This document shows, piece after piece, positions 1 through 12,488 of a stretch of 64,000 bases of DNA (its first letter is position 1; each line of letters opens with the position of its first letter). The stretch is from Peribacillus folii (GTDB lineage: Bacteria > Bacillota > Bacilli > Bacillales > DSM-1321). The translations under genes and the position numbers were made by a program. The stretch lies in the NCBI RefSeq assembly GCF_030271255.1, contig NZ_JASJOM010000003.1:310001-374000 (forward strand), given 5' to 3'. Below the pieces are notes generated by a model that was not told where the DNA came from, did no database searches, and was given only the letters and a program-made list of their open reading frames with translations.

Positions 1-684
1 TTATTTCAGGGAGTCGTCGTTGATGAAGCGAAGCTTGGCGAACTGACCCCGGAAGGATCGGCTGTGAACGCCGGGCTTAAGTCGGGAGATATCATTCAAT
101 CCATTGAAGGGTCGGAAGTCTCCTCTTGGGAAGATGTTCAGGAAAGCATCCAAAAAAATCCTGGGCAGGAGATCGAGTTCGTCGTGGACAGGGATGGAAA
201 AACATTCGAAGTGCCTGTCGTTCCCCAAGAAGTGGAGCGTGATGGTAAGAAAATAGGGATTATCGGTGTATATCCTCCCGTTGAAAAAGCTCCGATCAAA
301 GCGATCCAATACGGCTTTACGGAAACATATTTCTGGACAAAGCAAATCTTCATCATCCTTGGCGACCTCATAACGGGTGGGTTTACGATAGACAGCCTTT
401 CTGGTCCTGTAGGGATCTACAAATCGACGGAGGAAGTCGCGAAGCAGGGCATATTCACGTTGATGAAATGGGCGGGATTGCTCAGCATTAACCTCGGAAT
501 CATGAATTTGCTCCCGCTCCCTGCATTGGATGGAGGCAGACTGTTATTCTTTGTCGTAGAGTTCTTAAGAGGAAAACCGATCGATCGGCAAAAAGAAGGA
601 ATGGTTCACTTTATTGGCTTCGCGCTGCTGATGCTGTTGATGATCGTCGTTACATGGAATGACATTCAACGTTTCTTCTTGTAA
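1..684 (+). CDS. rseP: Site-2 intramembrane zinc protease RseP/RasP, C-terminal part
   Basis: This is the C-terminal 227 codons of a gene cut by the window start; the frame is open from the first base. RseP-type proteases cut membrane-embedded substrates such as anti-sigma factors. The visible part starts inside a PDZ domain (GSAVNAGLKSGDII, then GKKIGIIGVYPP). It then has a membrane segment carrying the second zinc-ligand motif of the S2P family (NLLPLPALDGGRLLF, Asp as ligand) and a last hydrophobic helix near the C-terminus. The first ligand motif (HExxH) lies outside the window. A rho-independent terminator follows. In Bacillus the gene follows cdsA and dxr and precedes proS, which fits here. 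Identity is firm although the protein is incomplete. Confidence 0.95.
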   Translation, partial: LFQGVVVDEAKLGELTPEGSAVNAGLKSGDIIQSIEGSEVSSWEDVQESIQKNPGQEIEFVVDRDGKTFEVPVVPQEVERDGKKIGIIGVYPPVEKAPIKAIQYGFTETYFWTKQIFIILGDLITGGFTIDSLSGPVGIYKSTEEVAKQGIFTLMKWAGLLSINLGIMNLLPLPALDGGRLLFFVVEFLRGKPIDRQKEGMVHFIGFALLMLLMIVVTWNDIQRFFL

Positions 685-703
685 GCCATGAATGCATAAA
701 GTT

Positions 704-735
704 AAACAGCCAGCAGATTTCTCTGTTGGCTGTTT
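704..735 (+). terminator. Terminator after rseP
   Basis: The two 14-base arms (704-717 and 722-735) pair fully with one G-U wobble around a 4-base loop. The T-run is short and interrupted, but the position 19 bases after the rseP stop fits an intrinsic terminator. Confidence 0.75.
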
Positions 736-773
736 CTGATATCATAGTTTTTTAGTCATTTTAGGGAAATAGT

Positions 774-802
774 TTGTTTTCTAGCGAAATCGTCAGTATA
801 AT
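774..802 (+). promoter_or_regulatory. Sigma-A-type promoter for proS
   Basis: A TTGTTT box (774-779) is followed after 17 bases by a perfect TATAAT (797-802). It lies between the rseP terminator and proS, so proS is probably transcribed on its own. A second TATAAT occurs at 813-818 without a good -35. Confidence 0.65.
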
Positions 803-864
803 CGAGAATGAGTATAATAAATAAGCTTAGAAGAAAAGTACATTTTTTTATGATTTTACCCGAT

Positions 865-894
865 GATGCCATGGTAGCAGTTGCCATGGCCATC
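865..894 (+). other. Hairpin in the proS leader
   Basis: GATGCCATGG (865-874) pairs with CCATGGCCATC (884-894) with a single bulged base and a 9-base loop. It would form in the proS mRNA leader about 25 bases before the ribosome site. I do not see T-box landmarks, so its role is unknown. Confidence 0.5.
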
Positions 895-917
895 GATTAA
901 TTTTAAGGAATTATTGA

Positions 918-2630
<1,713 letters not shown>

Positions 2631-2633
2631 ATT

Positions 2634-2683
2634 TAAAAAGGAAGCTGGGCATCATTCAAATAGGATGATGCCTTTCCTTTTTG
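2634..2683 (+). terminator. Terminator after proS
   Basis: GGCATCAT (2648-2655) pairs with ATGATGCC (2665-2672). Outer A/G-rich and T/C-rich arms (AAAAAGGAA, TTCCTTTTT) extend the stem and supply the T-run. Confidence 0.85.
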
Positions 2684-2718
2684 TGCATAAAGATAGTAGT
2701 GAATGCTTTGTGTTATGA

Positions 2719-2741
2719 TATAATAGCCTCTGATATCAGAG
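2719..2741 (+). promoter_or_regulatory. polC -10 box followed by a perfect palindrome
   Basis: A perfect TATAAT (2719-2724) has no convincing -35 (nearest is TAGTGA). Three bases downstream lies the 14-bp perfect palindrome CTCTGATATCAGAG (2728-2741), which would cover the expected transcription start. It looks like an operator, but no regulator is known to me for this position. Confidence 0.45.
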
Positions 2742-2788
2742 TGAAAATGAATAATATCTTAAGAGATAATAGATAGGGGAGAGAGGAA

Positions 2789-5700
2789 ATGGATCAAAAT
2801 CCCAATAGCGGTAGAGAGAGATTTCAACTCTTGCTCCAGCAAATGGGCTTGATTGAGGATGCCTTTGTGAATTTTTTCATTGGTGCCGAAATTGACAAGC
2901 TCTCGATTGAGAGAGAGTCCAAAACATGGCATTTTGCCTTTAATATACCTGCATTGATACCTTGCAGTGTCCATACAAGATTTGCTACACATTTAGCGAG
3001 TACATTTTCCCATATTGCCAAAGTGACCTTCACCTTGAATGTGGACAATCCTCAAGTGACGGAACAACTGATTAAAGAATATTGGAAGAACTGTATCAGG
3101 GAGCTAGATGGCATGTCTCCGGCTCTTTTGTCGCTTCTGGATGAACAAGAGCCCGCTGTCAATGGACATAAACTGATCATAAGTGCTCGGAATGATACAG
3201 AGGCAGGGCAGTTGAAACGAAAATATTCCGGCATCATTTCGAATATATACCAAACCTTTGGCTTCCCTCCGCTTACTCTGGAGGCGGAAGTGAAGGAAGC
3301 GGTATCGAATCCCGATTACCAAAAGTTCTTGGAAGAGAAACAAAAAGAAGACGCGGAAAAAGGTCTGGCTGCATTAGTTGAAATGCAGAAGAAGGAATCG
3401 GAAAAAGGCAGCGACGATGGCGCCTACGATGGTCCTGTTAAAATTGGTTATACAATTAAAGAAGATGCGGATTTTCGCAGGATCGAACAAATTATCGATG
3501 AAGAGCGCAGGATCGCGATTGAAGGCTATGTATTTGATGCAGAGGTGCGTGAGCTTCGCAGCGGGCGCAGCCTGTTAACGTTTAAAGTGACCGATTATAC
3601 CAGTTCGATATTAGTGAAGATGTTTTCACGGGACAAAGAGGATGCTGCCATACTTGCCCGTGTGAAAAAAGGCATGTGGGTACGGGCACAGGGGAGCATC
3701 CAAAACGATACATTCGTTCGTGACCTGGTTATGATTGCAAATGATATCAATGAAATCTCCAAGCAAGGCCGCCAGGATAAGGCACCTGAAGGGGAAAAAC
3801 GGGTGGAACTGCACATGCACACGCCGATGAGCCAGATGGATGCGGTAACACCTACGTCCGCACTTGTTGCACAGGCTGCTAAGTGGGGGCATAAGGCTGT
3901 GGCGATAACGGATCATGCAGGTGCACAATCATTCCCAGAAGCTTATAGTGCAGGCAAAAAGAATGGCATCAAAATCCTATATGGCGTTGAAGTGAATCTT
4001 GTGAATGACGGGGTGCCTATCGTTTATAATGAGGCACATATTTCTTTGGCAGATGCCACTTATGTTGTATTTGACGTTGAGACGACAGGCCTGTCGGCCG
4101 TTTATGATACGATCATTGAATTTGCTGCAGTGAAAATTCGTGATGGCGATATAATCGACCGCTTCGAGTCATTCGCGAATCCCCATCATCCGTTATCGAA
4201 TACGACGATTGAGTTGACGGGAATCACGGATGACCTTGTCGAAAACGCGCCGGAAGTTGCAGAAGTATTGGAAAAGTTCAAGGCTTGGGCCGGGGATGCG
4301 ATCCTCGTTGCCCACAACGCTGCTTTTGATATGGGCTTTTTAAATATTGGTTATAAAAACATTGGATATCCGAAGGCAGCCAACCCTGTCCTGGATACGT
4401 TGGAGCTTGCCCGGTTTCTTTACCCAGAGTTTAAAAATCACCGGTTAAATACATTGTGCAAAAAGTTCGACATCGACTTGACCCAGCATCACAGGGCCAT
4501 TTATGATGCCGAAGCCACAGGATACCTTATGCTGAAGATGCTGAAGGATGCAATGGCAAAAGAAATTACCCATCACGATCAGCTGAATGACAATATGGGA
4601 AAGGGAAATGCTTATCAGCGTTCCCGTCCATCCCATTGTACATTGATCGCACAAACTCAGGCAGGACTAAAAAACCTTTTCAAATTAATATCGATATCTC
4701 ATATCGATTACTATTATCGTGTGCCCCGTCTGCCGCGTTCACAACTTAAAAAGTATCGGGAGGGTATCCTGGTAGGATCCGGCTGTGACAAAGGGGAAGT
4801 ATTTGAAGGAATGATGCAGAAGGGCTTCGAGGAAGTCGTCGAAATTGCCGATTTTTACGATTACCTTGAAATCCATCCGAAGGAAGTTTATCAGCACTTG
4901 ATTGAGCTGGAGTTTGTCCGCGATGATAAGTCGTTGGAAACGATCATCTCTAATATCGTCAAGCTTGGTGAAAAACTGGATAAGCCAGTGGTGGCCACGG
5001 GGAATGTTCATTATTTGGACCCCAATGATAAAATTTATCGTAAAATCCTCGTGAATTCACAAGGGGGAGCGAATCCGCTCAATCGTCATAAGCTGCCCGA
5101 CGTGCATTTCCGGACAACGGATGAGATGCTGCGGGAGTTCTCCTTCCTTGGCGCTGATAAGGCGAAGGAGGTAGTGGTGGCGAACACGAACAAAATCGCT
5201 GATATGATCGAGGATATCAAACCAATCAAAGATGATCTATATACACCTAAAATTGAAGGTGCAGATGAAGAAATGCGCGAGATGAGTTATGGCATGGCAA
5301 GGAAGATATACGGAGACAACCTGCCGGAAATCGTGGAAGCCCGTCTTGAGAAGGAATTGAAAAGCATCATTGGGCATGGGTTTGCCGTCATTTACTTAAT
5401 TTCCCATAAACTAGTTAAAAAATCATTGAATGACGGGTATCTCGTTGGTTCCAGGGGGTCTGTCGGATCGTCCTTCGTTGCCACGATGACCGAAATCACA
5501 GAGGTGAATCCGCTACCGCCGCACTATGTATGTCCGGAGTGCAAGAAATCCGAATTCTTCAATGACGGTTCTGTAGGTTCAGGATTCGACCTTCCGGATA
5601 AAGACTGTCCGGATTGCGGCATCCCTTATACAAAAGACGGTCATGATATCCCGTTTGAAACCTTTCTGGGGTTCAAGGGCGATAAGGTTCCCGATATCGA

Positions 5701-7111
5701 TTTGAACTTTTCCGGTGAATACCAGCCGAAGGCCCATAATTATACGAAGGTCCTATTCGGTGAGGAATACGTATATCGTGCGGGAACGATTGGTACTGTA
5801 GCTGAGAAAACGGCTTATGGATATGTGAAGGGATACTCTGCCGATAACAACCTCCACATGCGCGGGGCAGAGACTGATCGCCTCGTTGCAGGCTGCACGG
5901 GTGTAAAACGGACAACGGGGCAGCATCCCGGCGGTATCATCGTCGTACCGGATTATATGGACATTTATGATTTCACTCCGATCCAATTCCCGGCGGATGA
6001 CAGGAATTCCGAGTGGAAAACGACACATTTTGATTTCCATTCCATTCATGATAATATCTTGAAGCTCGATATACTCGGTCATGATGATCCAACTGTAATT
6101 CGCATGCTTCAAGATTTGAGCGGCATCGATCCTAAGACCATTCCTACAGATGATCCCGAAGTGATGAAAATATTCAGCAGTACGGAATCATTAGGAGTGA
6201 CCGAAGAACAGATCATGTGTAAAACGGGTACACTCGGTATTCCTGAATTTGGTACGCGTTTCGTTCGGCAGATGCTTGAAGACACGAAACCGACTACATT
6301 CTCCGAACTTGTCCAGATTTCCGGACTGTCACACGGAACGGATGTATGGTTGAGCAATGCCCAAGAGCTGATACACAACCGGATTTGTACACTGAGTGAG
6401 GTTATTGGGTGTCGGGATGATATCATGGTGTATCTCATTTACCAAGGACTCGAACCCTCCCTCGCGTTCAAAATCATGGAATCGGTCCGGAAAGGGAAAG
6501 GACTATCCGAGGAATTTGAAGAGGAGATGCGCAAAAACGAAGTGCCGGAATGGTATATCGATTCTTGCAAGAAAATAAAATACATGTTCCCGAAAGCCCA
6601 TGCCGCAGCCTACGTCTTGATGGCTGTCAGGATTGCTTATTTCAAAGTGCATCTGCCCTTATTGTATTATGCGGCTTACTTCACGGTGCGTGCCGATGAC
6701 TTTGAAATCGACGCCATGACAAGGGGATCGCAAGCGATCAAAGCGAAAATGGAAGAAATCATGGTAAAGGGATTGGATGCTTCCACAAAGGAAAAGAATA
6801 CATTGACCGTTCTTGAATTGGCTTTGGAAATGTGTGAACGCGGCTATGCATTTGCTAAGGTCGATTTGTACAAATCCAGTGCCGACCAGTTCATAATAGA
6901 AGGAAACACTTTGATACCTCCTTTCAATTCGATACCTGGCCTAGGTACGAATGCTGCCATCAATATCGTCAACGCACGCGGAAATGGTGAATTCCTTTCG
7001 AAGGAAGACCTGCAGCAACGGGGGAAGGTTTCCAAAACGATTCTTGAATACCTTGATAAACAGGGTTGCCTGGAGTCATTGCCTGAACAAAATCAATTAT
7101 CCTTGTTTTAA
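2789..7111 (+). CDS. polC: DNA polymerase III alpha subunit PolC (Gram-positive type)
   Basis: PolC is the main replicative DNA polymerase of Firmicutes, with built-in 3'-5' proofreading. The 1440 residues match the family. Domains in order: N-terminal and OB-fold region ([20 protein letters not shown], about 245); first half of the PHP domain ([14 protein letters not shown], about 340); an inserted DEDDh exonuclease ([11 protein letters not shown] near 426, [24 protein letters not shown]); rest of PHP; a zinc-ribbon (CPECKK near 914, CPDCG near 940); and the polymerase active site ([13 protein letters not shown] near 967). The last residues, QNQLSLF, form a sliding-clamp-binding motif. The start follows GGGGAGAGAGG. 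Confidence 0.98.
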   Translation: MDQNPNSGRERFQLLLQQMGLIEDAFVNFFIGAEIDKLSIERESKTWHFAFNIPALIPCSVHTRFATHLASTFSHIAKVTFTLNVDNPQVTEQLIKEYWKNCIRELDGMSPALLSLLDEQEPAVNGHKLIISARNDTEAGQLKRKYSGIISNIYQTFGFPPLTLEAEVKEAVSNPDYQKFLEEKQKEDAEKGLAALVEMQKKESEKGSDDGAYDGPVKIGYTIKEDADFRRIEQIIDEERRIAIEGYVFDAEVRELRSGRSLLTFKVTDYTSSILVKMFSRDKEDAAILARVKKGMWVRAQGSIQNDTFVRDLVMIANDINEISKQGRQDKAPEGEKRVELHMHTPMSQMDAVTPTSALVAQAAKWGHKAVAITDHAGAQSFPEAYSAGKKNGIKILYGVEVNLVNDGVPIVYNEAHISLADATYVVFDVETTGLSAVYDTIIEFAAVKIRDGDIIDRFESFANPHHPLSNTTIELTGITDDLVENAPEVAEVLEKFKAWAGDAILVAHNAAFDMGFLNIGYKNIGYPKAANPVLDTLELARFLYPEFKNHRLNTLCKKFDIDLTQHHRAIYDAEATGYLMLKMLKDAMAKEITHHDQLNDNMGKGNAYQRSRPSHCTLIAQTQAGLKNLFKLISISHIDYYYRVPRLPRSQLKKYREGILVGSGCDKGEVFEGMMQKGFEEVVEIADFYDYLEIHPKEVYQHLIELEFVRDDKSLETIISNIVKLGEKLDKPVVATGNVHYLDPNDKIYRKILVNSQGGANPLNRHKLPDVHFRTTDEMLREFSFLGADKAKEVVVANTNKIADMIEDIKPIKDDLYTPKIEGADEEMREMSYGMARKIYGDNLPEIVEARLEKELKSIIGHGFAVIYLISHKLVKKSLNDGYLVGSRGSVGSSFVATMTEITEVNPLPPHYVCPECKKSEFFNDGSVGSGFDLPDKDCPDCGIPYTKDGHDIPFETFLGFKGDKVPDIDLNFSGEYQPKAHNYTKVLFGEEYVYRAGTIGTVAEKTAYGYVKGYSADNNLHMRGAETDRLVAGCTGVKRTTGQHPGGIIVVPDYMDIYDFTPIQFPADDRNSEWKTTHFDFHSIHDNILKLDILGHDDPTVIRMLQDLSGIDPKTIPTDDPEVMKIFSSTESLGVTEEQIMCKTGTLGIPEFGTRFVRQMLEDTKPTTFSELVQISGLSHGTDVWLSNAQELIHNRICTLSEVIGCRDDIMVYLIYQGLEPSLAFKIMESVRKGKGLSEEFEEEMRKNEVPEWYIDSCKKIKYMFPKAHAAAYVLMAVRIAYFKVHLPLLYYAAYFTVRADDFEIDAMTRGSQAIKAKMEEIMVKGLDASTKEKNTLTVLELALEMCERGYAFAKVDLYKSSADQFIIEGNTLIPPFNSIPGLGTNAAINIVNARGNGEFLSKEDLQQRGKVSKTILEYLDKQGCLESLPEQNQLSLF

Positions 7112-7152
7112 TGTGGGAACGAGTGCCAAAAAGGAAGGAACAGACATGATAT

Positions 7153-7181
7153 TTGCAAAAATATCTTGATTATGGTATATT
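7153..7181 (+). promoter_or_regulatory. Promoter of the rimP-nusA-infB operon
   Basis: TTGCAA (7153-7158), a 17-base spacer and TATATT (7176-7181) form a good sigma-A promoter about 125 bases before rimP. Confidence 0.65.
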
Positions 7182-7212
7182 TTTATTGGAAATACTAAGA
7201 GGAACCAATGGC

Positions 7213-7240
7213 AAGAGTGGGGAAACCCACTCTTTCGTGT
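7213..7240 (+). terminator. Leader hairpin before rimP, possible NusA-dependent attenuator
   Basis: AAGAGTGGG (7213-7221) and CCCACTCTT (7226-7234) form a perfect 9-bp stem closed by a GAAA tetraloop. The following U-tract is poor (TCGTGTTGTATT). In B. subtilis, NusA controls its own operon through a NusA-dependent terminator in this leader (established knowledge). Position and the weak U-tract suggest the same device here. Confidence 0.6.
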
Positions 7241-7304
7241 TGTATTGACCATTTAATTTTGAATCCGAAACCAAGCGCATACAACGCACGTATGGAGGAA
7301 ACAA

Positions 7305-7778
7305 ATGAGTAAAAAGGTAACGGAAGTTGTAGAGGAATTAGCATCACCAATTCTTGAAGAATTGCAGCTTGAATTAGTTGAAGTAGAGTATGTGAAGGAA
7401 GGTAAAAGCTGGTTCCTTCGAGTTTACATTGATAAAGAAACAGGCGTAGATATTGATGATTGCGGAAATGTGAGTGAAAAACTTAGTGAAAAGCTTGATG
7501 AGGTTGATCCGATTCCACAAAATTATTTTCTCGAAGTTTCATCACCGGGAGCTGAAAGGCCTTTAAAAAAAGAGAAGGATTTCCTTAACGCTATCGGTAA
7601 AAATGTTTACATAAAAACATACGAACCAATTTTGGATGAAAAAGAATTCGAAGGAATCCTAACCAGTTTCGACGGTAAAGAAGTGACGCTGGAAGTCAGG
7701 ATCAAGACACGCAAGAAAACGATCGTCATACCATTCGAAAAGGTAGCCAAAGCAAGGCTGGCAATTACCTTCTCTTAA
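7305..7778 (+). CDS. rimP: Ribosome maturation factor RimP
   Basis: RimP helps the 30S subunit mature. The 157-residue protein has the family's two-part build: an N-terminal alpha/beta domain ([20 protein letters not shown], then [22 protein letters not shown] and [14 protein letters not shown]) and a C-terminal SH3-like barrel (about 90-157, [15 protein letters not shown]). The start follows TATGGAGGAAAC. It is the first gene of a long operon running to truB or beyond, behind a promoter and a hairpin leader. The call rests on motifs plus the invariant rimP-nusA order. Confidence 0.95.
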   Translation: MSKKVTEVVEELASPILEELQLELVEVEYVKEGKSWFLRVYIDKETGVDIDDCGNVSEKLSEKLDEVDPIPQNYFLEVSSPGAERPLKKEKDFLNAIGKNVYIKTYEPILDEKEFEGILTSFDGKEVTLEVRIKTRKKTIVIPFEKVAKARLAITFS

Positions 7779-7820
7779 GTCAAGTAAATCATTAATTAAA
7801 TATCCGTAAGGGGGATCACC

Positions 7821-8951
7821 ATGGGCAATGAGTTATTGGATGCTCTCTATATTTTAGAAAACGAAAAAGGAATTTCCAGGGAAGTTTTAATCGATGCGAT
7901 TGAAGCTGCTCTTATATCGGCATACCGTCGTAACTTCAACCAAGCGCAAAATGTACGTATCGACTTGAATCTTGGTAAAGGAACGATGCGCGTATTTGCG
8001 AGAAAAGACGTTGTTGACGAAGTATTCGATTCGCGTCTGGAAATTTCTGTTGAAGAAGCAAGAGCAATCGATCCCAACTATCAGTTAGAAGACGTTGTCG
8101 AAATGGAAGTTACGCCTAAGGACTTTGGCCGCATCGCTGCGCAAACAGCGAAACAAGTCGTCACTCAAAGGGTTCGTGAAGCAGAACGAGGCATCATCTA
8201 TTCCGAATTCATCGACCGCGAGGAAGATATCATGACGGGCATCGTCCAACGCCAAGATTCCCGCTTCATCTATGTAAGCTTAGGAAAAATAGAAGCTTTG
8301 CTTCCAGTGAACGAGCAAATGCCGAATGAACAGTATAAACCTCATGATCGCATCAAAGTTTTCATCACGAAAGTTGAGAAGACATCGAAGGGCCCGCAAA
8401 TTTTTGTATCCCGGTCACATCCAGGACTATTAAAACGTTTATTCGAAATCGAAGTGCCTGAAATTTTCGATGGTACGGTGGAAATCAAGTCAGTTGCCCG
8501 CGAAGCAGGCGACCGTTCGAAAATCTCCGTTCACTCCGATAACGAAGAGGTAGATCCTGTAGGTTCCTGTGTAGGCCAAAAAGGACAACGTGTTCAGGCC
8601 ATCGTCAATGAACTGAAAGGCGAAAAAATCGATATCGTCAAATGGTCGGAGAACCCGGTCATTTTCGTTGCGAATGCCTTAAGTCCTTCAAAAGTTCTCG
8701 AAGTCATCGTAAAAGAAGAAGAAAAAGCGACGACCGTCATTGTCCCTGATTATCAACTTTCCCTGGCAATCGGCAAGCGTGGACAAAATGCACGTTTGGC
8801 TGCCAAACTCACCGGCTGGAAGATTGATATCAAGAGTGAAACGGAAGCACGCGAAGCTGGAATCTATCCAGTGGAAGAACAGGAATTCCTTTTGAGCAGA
8901 GATAGTTATGTTAATGATGAGGAAACAGACTTCGAAGAGGATAACGAGTAA
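7821..8951 (+). CDS. nusA: Transcription termination/antitermination factor NusA
   Basis: NusA binds RNA polymerase and modulates pausing and intrinsic termination. At 376 residues this is the short Firmicute form: N-terminal polymerase-binding domain (1 to about 130), S1 domain (about 135-200, [25 protein letters not shown]), and two KH domains (about 230-345, including [10 protein letters not shown] and [17 protein letters not shown]). It lacks the C-terminal acidic repeats of the E. coli protein and ends in a Glu/Asp-rich tail. The ribosome site AAGGGGGAT precedes ATG. It is probably autoregulated through the rimP leader hairpin. Confidence 0.97.
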   Translation: MGNELLDALYILENEKGISREVLIDAIEAALISAYRRNFNQAQNVRIDLNLGKGTMRVFARKDVVDEVFDSRLEISVEEARAIDPNYQLEDVVEMEVTPKDFGRIAAQTAKQVVTQRVREAERGIIYSEFIDREEDIMTGIVQRQDSRFIYVSLGKIEALLPVNEQMPNEQYKPHDRIKVFITKVEKTSKGPQIFVSRSHPGLLKRLFEIEVPEIFDGTVEIKSVAREAGDRSKISVHSDNEEVDPVGSCVGQKGQRVQAIVNELKGEKIDIVKWSENPVIFVANALSPSKVLEVIVKEEEKATTVIVPDYQLSLAIGKRGQNARLAAKLTGWKIDIKSETEAREAGIYPVEEQEFLLSRDSYVNDEETDFEEDNE

Positions 8952-8968
8952 TCCAGAGGTGAAAAAAG

Positions 8969-9244
8969 ATGAATAGCCGAAAAAAAATCCCGATGCGTAA
9001 ATGTGTGGCGACGGGCGAAATGAAGCCCAAGAAGGAACTCATCCGCGTCGTTCGATCTAAAGAAGGGGAAGTCAGCCTTGATCCGACCGGGAAGAAATCG
9101 GGAAGGGGAGCTTATTTGACTCTTGATCGGGATATTATCGAGCTGGCCAAAAAGAAAAATGTGCTGGCTAATCACCTTAGTACCCAAATCGATTCTTCCC
9201 TTTATGAACAATTGCTTGAATTAGTGAATGAGGAGAAAAACTAA
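8969..9244 (+). CDS. ylxR: YlxR (RnpM) RNA-binding protein
   Basis: This small basic protein of 91 residues has the YlxR fold signature ([24 protein letters not shown], then [13 protein letters not shown]). In B. subtilis the protein has been linked to RNase P as a modulator and to RNA binding generally (family knowledge). A strong GAGGTG site lies before ATG, and the gene sits 17 bases after nusA and 5 before ylxQ, as in other Bacillus genomes. Confidence 0.93.
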   Translation: MNSRKKIPMRKCVATGEMKPKKELIRVVRSKEGEVSLDPTGKKSGRGAYLTLDRDIIELAKKKNVLANHLSTQIDSSLYEQLLELVNEEKN

Positions 9245-9249
9245 ACATC

Positions 9250-9555
9250 ATGACCCAACAACAACAATGGATGTCTCTATTAGGATTGGCCAATCGAGCA
9301 CGCAAGCTAATTTCGGGTGAAGAATTAGTGGTTAAAGAGATTAGAAGCGGTAATGCCAAAGTTGTTATTTTATCCGCGGACGCTTCAAAAAACACTGAAA
9401 AAAAAATATCTGATAAGTGCGCATTTTATCAGGTTCCTTTAAAAAGAGTCGAAAGCAGGTCCATGCTCGGCCATGCGATAGGCAAGGATGCTAGAGTTGC
9501 CGTCGCAGTTCTGGATGAAGGTTTTGCACAAAAACTCCGAACGCTGCTCGATTAA
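9250..9555 (+). CDS. ylxQ: L7Ae-family K-turn RNA-binding protein YlxQ
   Basis: The 101-residue protein belongs to the ribosomal L7Ae/L30e superfamily, which binds kink-turn RNA. Typical stretches are [20 protein letters not shown] near the N-terminus and [16 protein letters not shown] with [15 protein letters not shown] in the middle. The nearest ribosome site (GAGGAG at the end of ylxR) is about 14 bases from the ATG, which is long and suggests coupling to ylxR translation. Its precise ribosome or RNase P partner is not shown by sequence. Confidence 0.92.
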   Translation: MTQQQQWMSLLGLANRARKLISGEELVVKEIRSGNAKVVILSADASKNTEKKISDKCAFYQVPLKRVESRSMLGHAIGKDARVAVAVLDEGFAQKLRTLLD

Positions 9556-9574
9556 ATTTTACGGGGGTGAACGT

Positions 9575-11731
9575 ATGACAAAATTGCGTGTATATGAATA
9601 TGCAAAACAAAAGAACGTTTCAAGCAAGGATGTAATAAATAAACTTAAAGAAATGAACATAGAGGTAACAAATCATATGACAGCATTAGACGATTCAACT
9701 GTAAATAAACTAAATGATTCAATTAAACCTAGTAATGAAGATAAAAGTCAGGCTGCTGAACCTAAAGCTAACGCTACCGTTGCAAAATACGAAGCGGAAG
9801 CAGATGAGAAGAGCACGGTCAATAAAGAAAAGCTTAAGAAAAAACCACCTGTTAAACCTGTAGGTACGAAAAAACCGGCAGGCCAGTTTAACCGGAACAG
9901 AAATAACAAGAACAAAAATAATAAACAAAGGCAACAAGCGCCTGCGGCTCCTGTTACAAAGCGGAAAGAAAGGGAACTGCCTGAGAAGATTACGTTTTAT
10001 GAGTCTTTGACCGTTATGGAGCTTGGAAAAAAACTTCACCGTGAACCTTCTGAAATCATTAAGAAGCTCTTTATGCTTGGAGTTATGGCCACAATTAATC
10101 AAACCTTGGAAAAAGACGCGATTGAATTGATTTGTGCCGAGTACGGCGTAGAGGTAGAAGAGGAAATCCGTGTAGACCTAACCGATCTTGAATCATTGGT
10201 TACTGAGGATGCTTCTGAAGACTTGATTGAACGTCCGGCTGTCGTAACGATTATGGGACACGTTGACCATGGTAAAACGACATTGCTCGATTCAATTCGC
10301 CACACTAAAGTAACGGAAGGCGAAGCTGGCGGAATCACACAGCACATCGGTGCCTATCAGGTTAAAGTAAACGACAAGAAAATCACGTTCCTTGATACGC
10401 CGGGACATGCTGCATTTACAACGATGCGTGCCCGCGGTGCTCAGGTTACGGATATCACGATCCTAGTCGTTGCAGCGGATGACGGCGTTATGCCTCAAAC
10501 GGTTGAAGCGATCAACCATGCGAAAGCGGCTGAAGTTCCTATTATCGTCGCTGTCAATAAAATGGATAAAGAAGCGGCCAACCCAGATCGCGTTATGCAA
10601 GAATTGACTGAGCATGGCCTGGTTTCCGAAGCATGGGGCGGAGATACCATATTCGTACCTATTTCAGCGAAAAAAGGCGAAGGCATCGATAGCTTGCTTG
10701 AAATGATTCTGCTTGTAAGCGAAGTGGAGGAGTATAAAGCGAATCCAGACCGTAAAGCGAACGGAACGGTCATCGAAGCACGTCTGGATAAAGGGCGCGG
10801 TTCTGTTGCGACATTGCTTGTCCAAAACGGTACATTGAAAGTCGGAGATCCGATCGTTATCGGTAATACATTCGGCCGTGTGCGTGCAATGGTCAATGAT
10901 CTTGGCCGCAGAGTGAAGGATGCAGGTCCATCCACACCGGTTGAAATCACTGGTTTGAACGAAGTTCCACAAGCAGGTGACCGTTTCATCGTCTTCGAAG
11001 ATGAGAAAACGGCCCGTCAAGTCGGCGAGGTTCGTGCGCAAAGGCAGCTGGCTTCACAGCGTAATGAAAAATCTCGCGTGACCCTTGATACACTGTTCGA
11101 ACAAATGAAAGAAGGGGAAATTAAAGAATTGAACATCATCTTGAAAGCGGATGTTCAAGGTTCTGCGGAAGCAGTTGCAGCCTCCCTGAATAAAATAGAA
11201 GTGGAAGGCGCTAAAGTGAAAATCATTCACACTGGCGTCGGCGCAATCACGGAGTCCGATATCATCCTTGCAACAGCTTCAAACGCCATCGTCATCGGAT
11301 TTAACGTCCGTCCTGACGTGAATGCGAAGCGTGCAGCTGAATCGGAAAATGTCGATGTACGCCTTCACCGCATCATCTATAAAGCGATCGAAGAAATCGA
11401 GTCGGCCATGAAAGGGATGCTTGACCCTGAATTTGAAGAGAAAATCATCGGTCAGGCTGAGGTCCGTACGACGTTTAAGGTATCTAAGGTCGGCACGATT
11501 GCCGGTTCTTATGTTACGGAAGGAAAAATCACACGTGATAGCGGAATCCGCTTGATTCGTCAAGGTGTCGTCATTTTCGAAGGTGAAATTGATGCATTGA
11601 AACGTTTTAAAGATGACGTTAAAGAAGTGGCCACGAACTATGAGTGCGGTATCACCATTAAGAATTACAACGATCTTAAAGAAGGCGATGTAATTGAAGC
11701 ATATGTAATGGAAGAGATCGAGCGTAAATGA
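9575..11731 (+). CDS. infB: Translation initiation factor IF-2
   Basis: IF-2 is the GTPase that places initiator tRNA on the ribosome. The start at 9575 follows GGGGGTG and gives 718 residues. It has an IF2_N module ([23 protein letters not shown]), a Lys/Asn-rich linker (about 60-135), a second IF2_N module ([17 protein letters not shown]), and the GTPase with G1 GHVDHGKTT (about 228), G3 DTPGHA and G4 NKMD. Domains II-IV run to the C-terminus and bind fMet-tRNA. An in-frame start at 9488 lies inside ylxQ and is rejected. Its stop overlaps the ylxP start (ATGA). Confidence 0.97.
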   Translation: MTKLRVYEYAKQKNVSSKDVINKLKEMNIEVTNHMTALDDSTVNKLNDSIKPSNEDKSQAAEPKANATVAKYEAEADEKSTVNKEKLKKKPPVKPVGTKKPAGQFNRNRNNKNKNNKQRQQAPAAPVTKRKERELPEKITFYESLTVMELGKKLHREPSEIIKKLFMLGVMATINQTLEKDAIELICAEYGVEVEEEIRVDLTDLESLVTEDASEDLIERPAVVTIMGHVDHGKTTLLDSIRHTKVTEGEAGGITQHIGAYQVKVNDKKITFLDTPGHAAFTTMRARGAQVTDITILVVAADDGVMPQTVEAINHAKAAEVPIIVAVNKMDKEAANPDRVMQELTEHGLVSEAWGGDTIFVPISAKKGEGIDSLLEMILLVSEVEEYKANPDRKANGTVIEARLDKGRGSVATLLVQNGTLKVGDPIVIGNTFGRVRAMVNDLGRRVKDAGPSTPVEITGLNEVPQAGDRFIVFEDEKTARQVGEVRAQRQLASQRNEKSRVTLDTLFEQMKEGEIKELNIILKADVQGSAEAVAASLNKIEVEGAKVKIIHTGVGAITESDIILATASNAIVIGFNVRPDVNAKRAAESENVDVRLHRIIYKAIEEIESAMKGMLDPEFEEKIIGQAEVRTTFKVSKVGTIAGSYVTEGKITRDSGIRLIRQGVVIFEGEIDALKRFKDDVKEVATNYECGITIKNYNDLKEGDVIEAYVMEEIERK

Positions 11732-12009
11732 TCGTTGGCTCTGTCCAATGTGAATGCATCATCCATGACACCCATTCATTGAAGGAAAAACGGGCCGTGT
11801 TACAGCGTGTCATCACACGGCTTAAACAAAAGTTCAATATATCGGTAGCCGAAACCGATTTTCAGGATTTATGGCAGCGTAGCAAGATCACGATCGTAAC
11901 CGTATCATCCTCAAGGAAGGCTACCGAGAGGGAGCTTCAAAATGCCCTTAAATTTCTAGATTCTTTTCCGGAACTAGAGCGAACAATAACAGATATAGAC
12001 TGGCTTTAG
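11728..12009 (+). CDS. ylxP: DUF503 family protein YlxP
   Basis: This protein of 93 residues is recognised by [30 protein letters not shown] and by its place between infB and rbfA. It is a small ferredoxin-like-fold protein of the DUF503 family. B. subtilis YlxP has been proposed to take part in ribosome or RNA metabolism, but no reaction is known. The ATG overlaps the infB TGA, implying translational coupling. Confidence 0.93.
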   Translation: MIVGSVQCECIIHDTHSLKEKRAVLQRVITRLKQKFNISVAETDFQDLWQRSKITIVTVSSSRKATERELQNALKFLDSFPELERTITDIDWL

Positions 12010-12026
12010 GCTAATGAGGTGATATT

Positions 12027-12395
12027 ATGAGCCTTCGTTCAAATCGTGTTGGCGAACAAATGAAAAAAGAGCTGAGTGAAATTATTGGCCGCAAAATAAA
12101 AGACCCAAGGATCGGATTTGTAACCGTAACGGATGTGGCGGTTACAGGAGACCTACAACAAGCAACAGTTTACATTTCCGTTCTGGGTGACCAGGAGCAA
12201 CGGGAAAAAACACTGCAAGGGCTAGCAAAGGCCAAAGGATTCATGCGTTCCGAGATCGGGCAAAGAATCCGCCTGCGTAAAACACCTGAACTGTTTTTTG
12301 AATTTGATGAATCGGTCGATTACGGTAATCGCATCGAGTCATTGATTTCCCAAATCCATTCAGAGGATAAACCGGCTGAAAAAGACGAAGAATAA
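12027..12395 (+). CDS. rbfA: 30S ribosome-binding factor RbfA
   Basis: RbfA is a late 30S assembly and cold-adaptation factor with a single KH-like domain. The 122-residue protein shows [20 protein letters not shown] at the N-terminus, [19 protein letters not shown] and the conserved [19 protein letters not shown] near the end, then an acidic Lys-rich tail. GAGGTGAT precedes the ATG. A strong terminator-like hairpin separates it from truB. Confidence 0.96.
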   Translation: MSLRSNRVGEQMKKELSEIIGRKIKDPRIGFVTVTDVAVTGDLQQATVYISVLGDQEQREKTLQGLAKAKGFMRSEIGQRIRLRKTPELFFEFDESVDYGNRIESLISQIHSEDKPAEKDEE

Positions 12396-12410
12396 GCAAG
12401 CAGTAAAAAG

Positions 12411-12463
12411 GGGGCCGACTCAGGTAAGTGCTTTGCACTTCTTGAAGTCGGTTCCTTTTTTTT
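12411..12463 (+). terminator. Strong intrinsic terminator between rbfA and truB
   Basis: An outer stem (12411-12420 with 12446-12455, two G-U pairs) encloses an inner stem AAGTGC/GCACTT (12426-12431, 12435-12440). Eight T bases follow. It stands 26 bases before the truB start, so truB-ribF expression must rely on read-through or another promoter. Confidence 0.85.
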
Positions 12464-12488
12464 GAAAATGAATGATGAGGTGACGGCG

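Noticed and set aside
9488-9574. In-frame upstream start for infB
   Set aside because: It lies inside ylxQ. ATG 9575 has GGGGGTG upstream and gives the family length.
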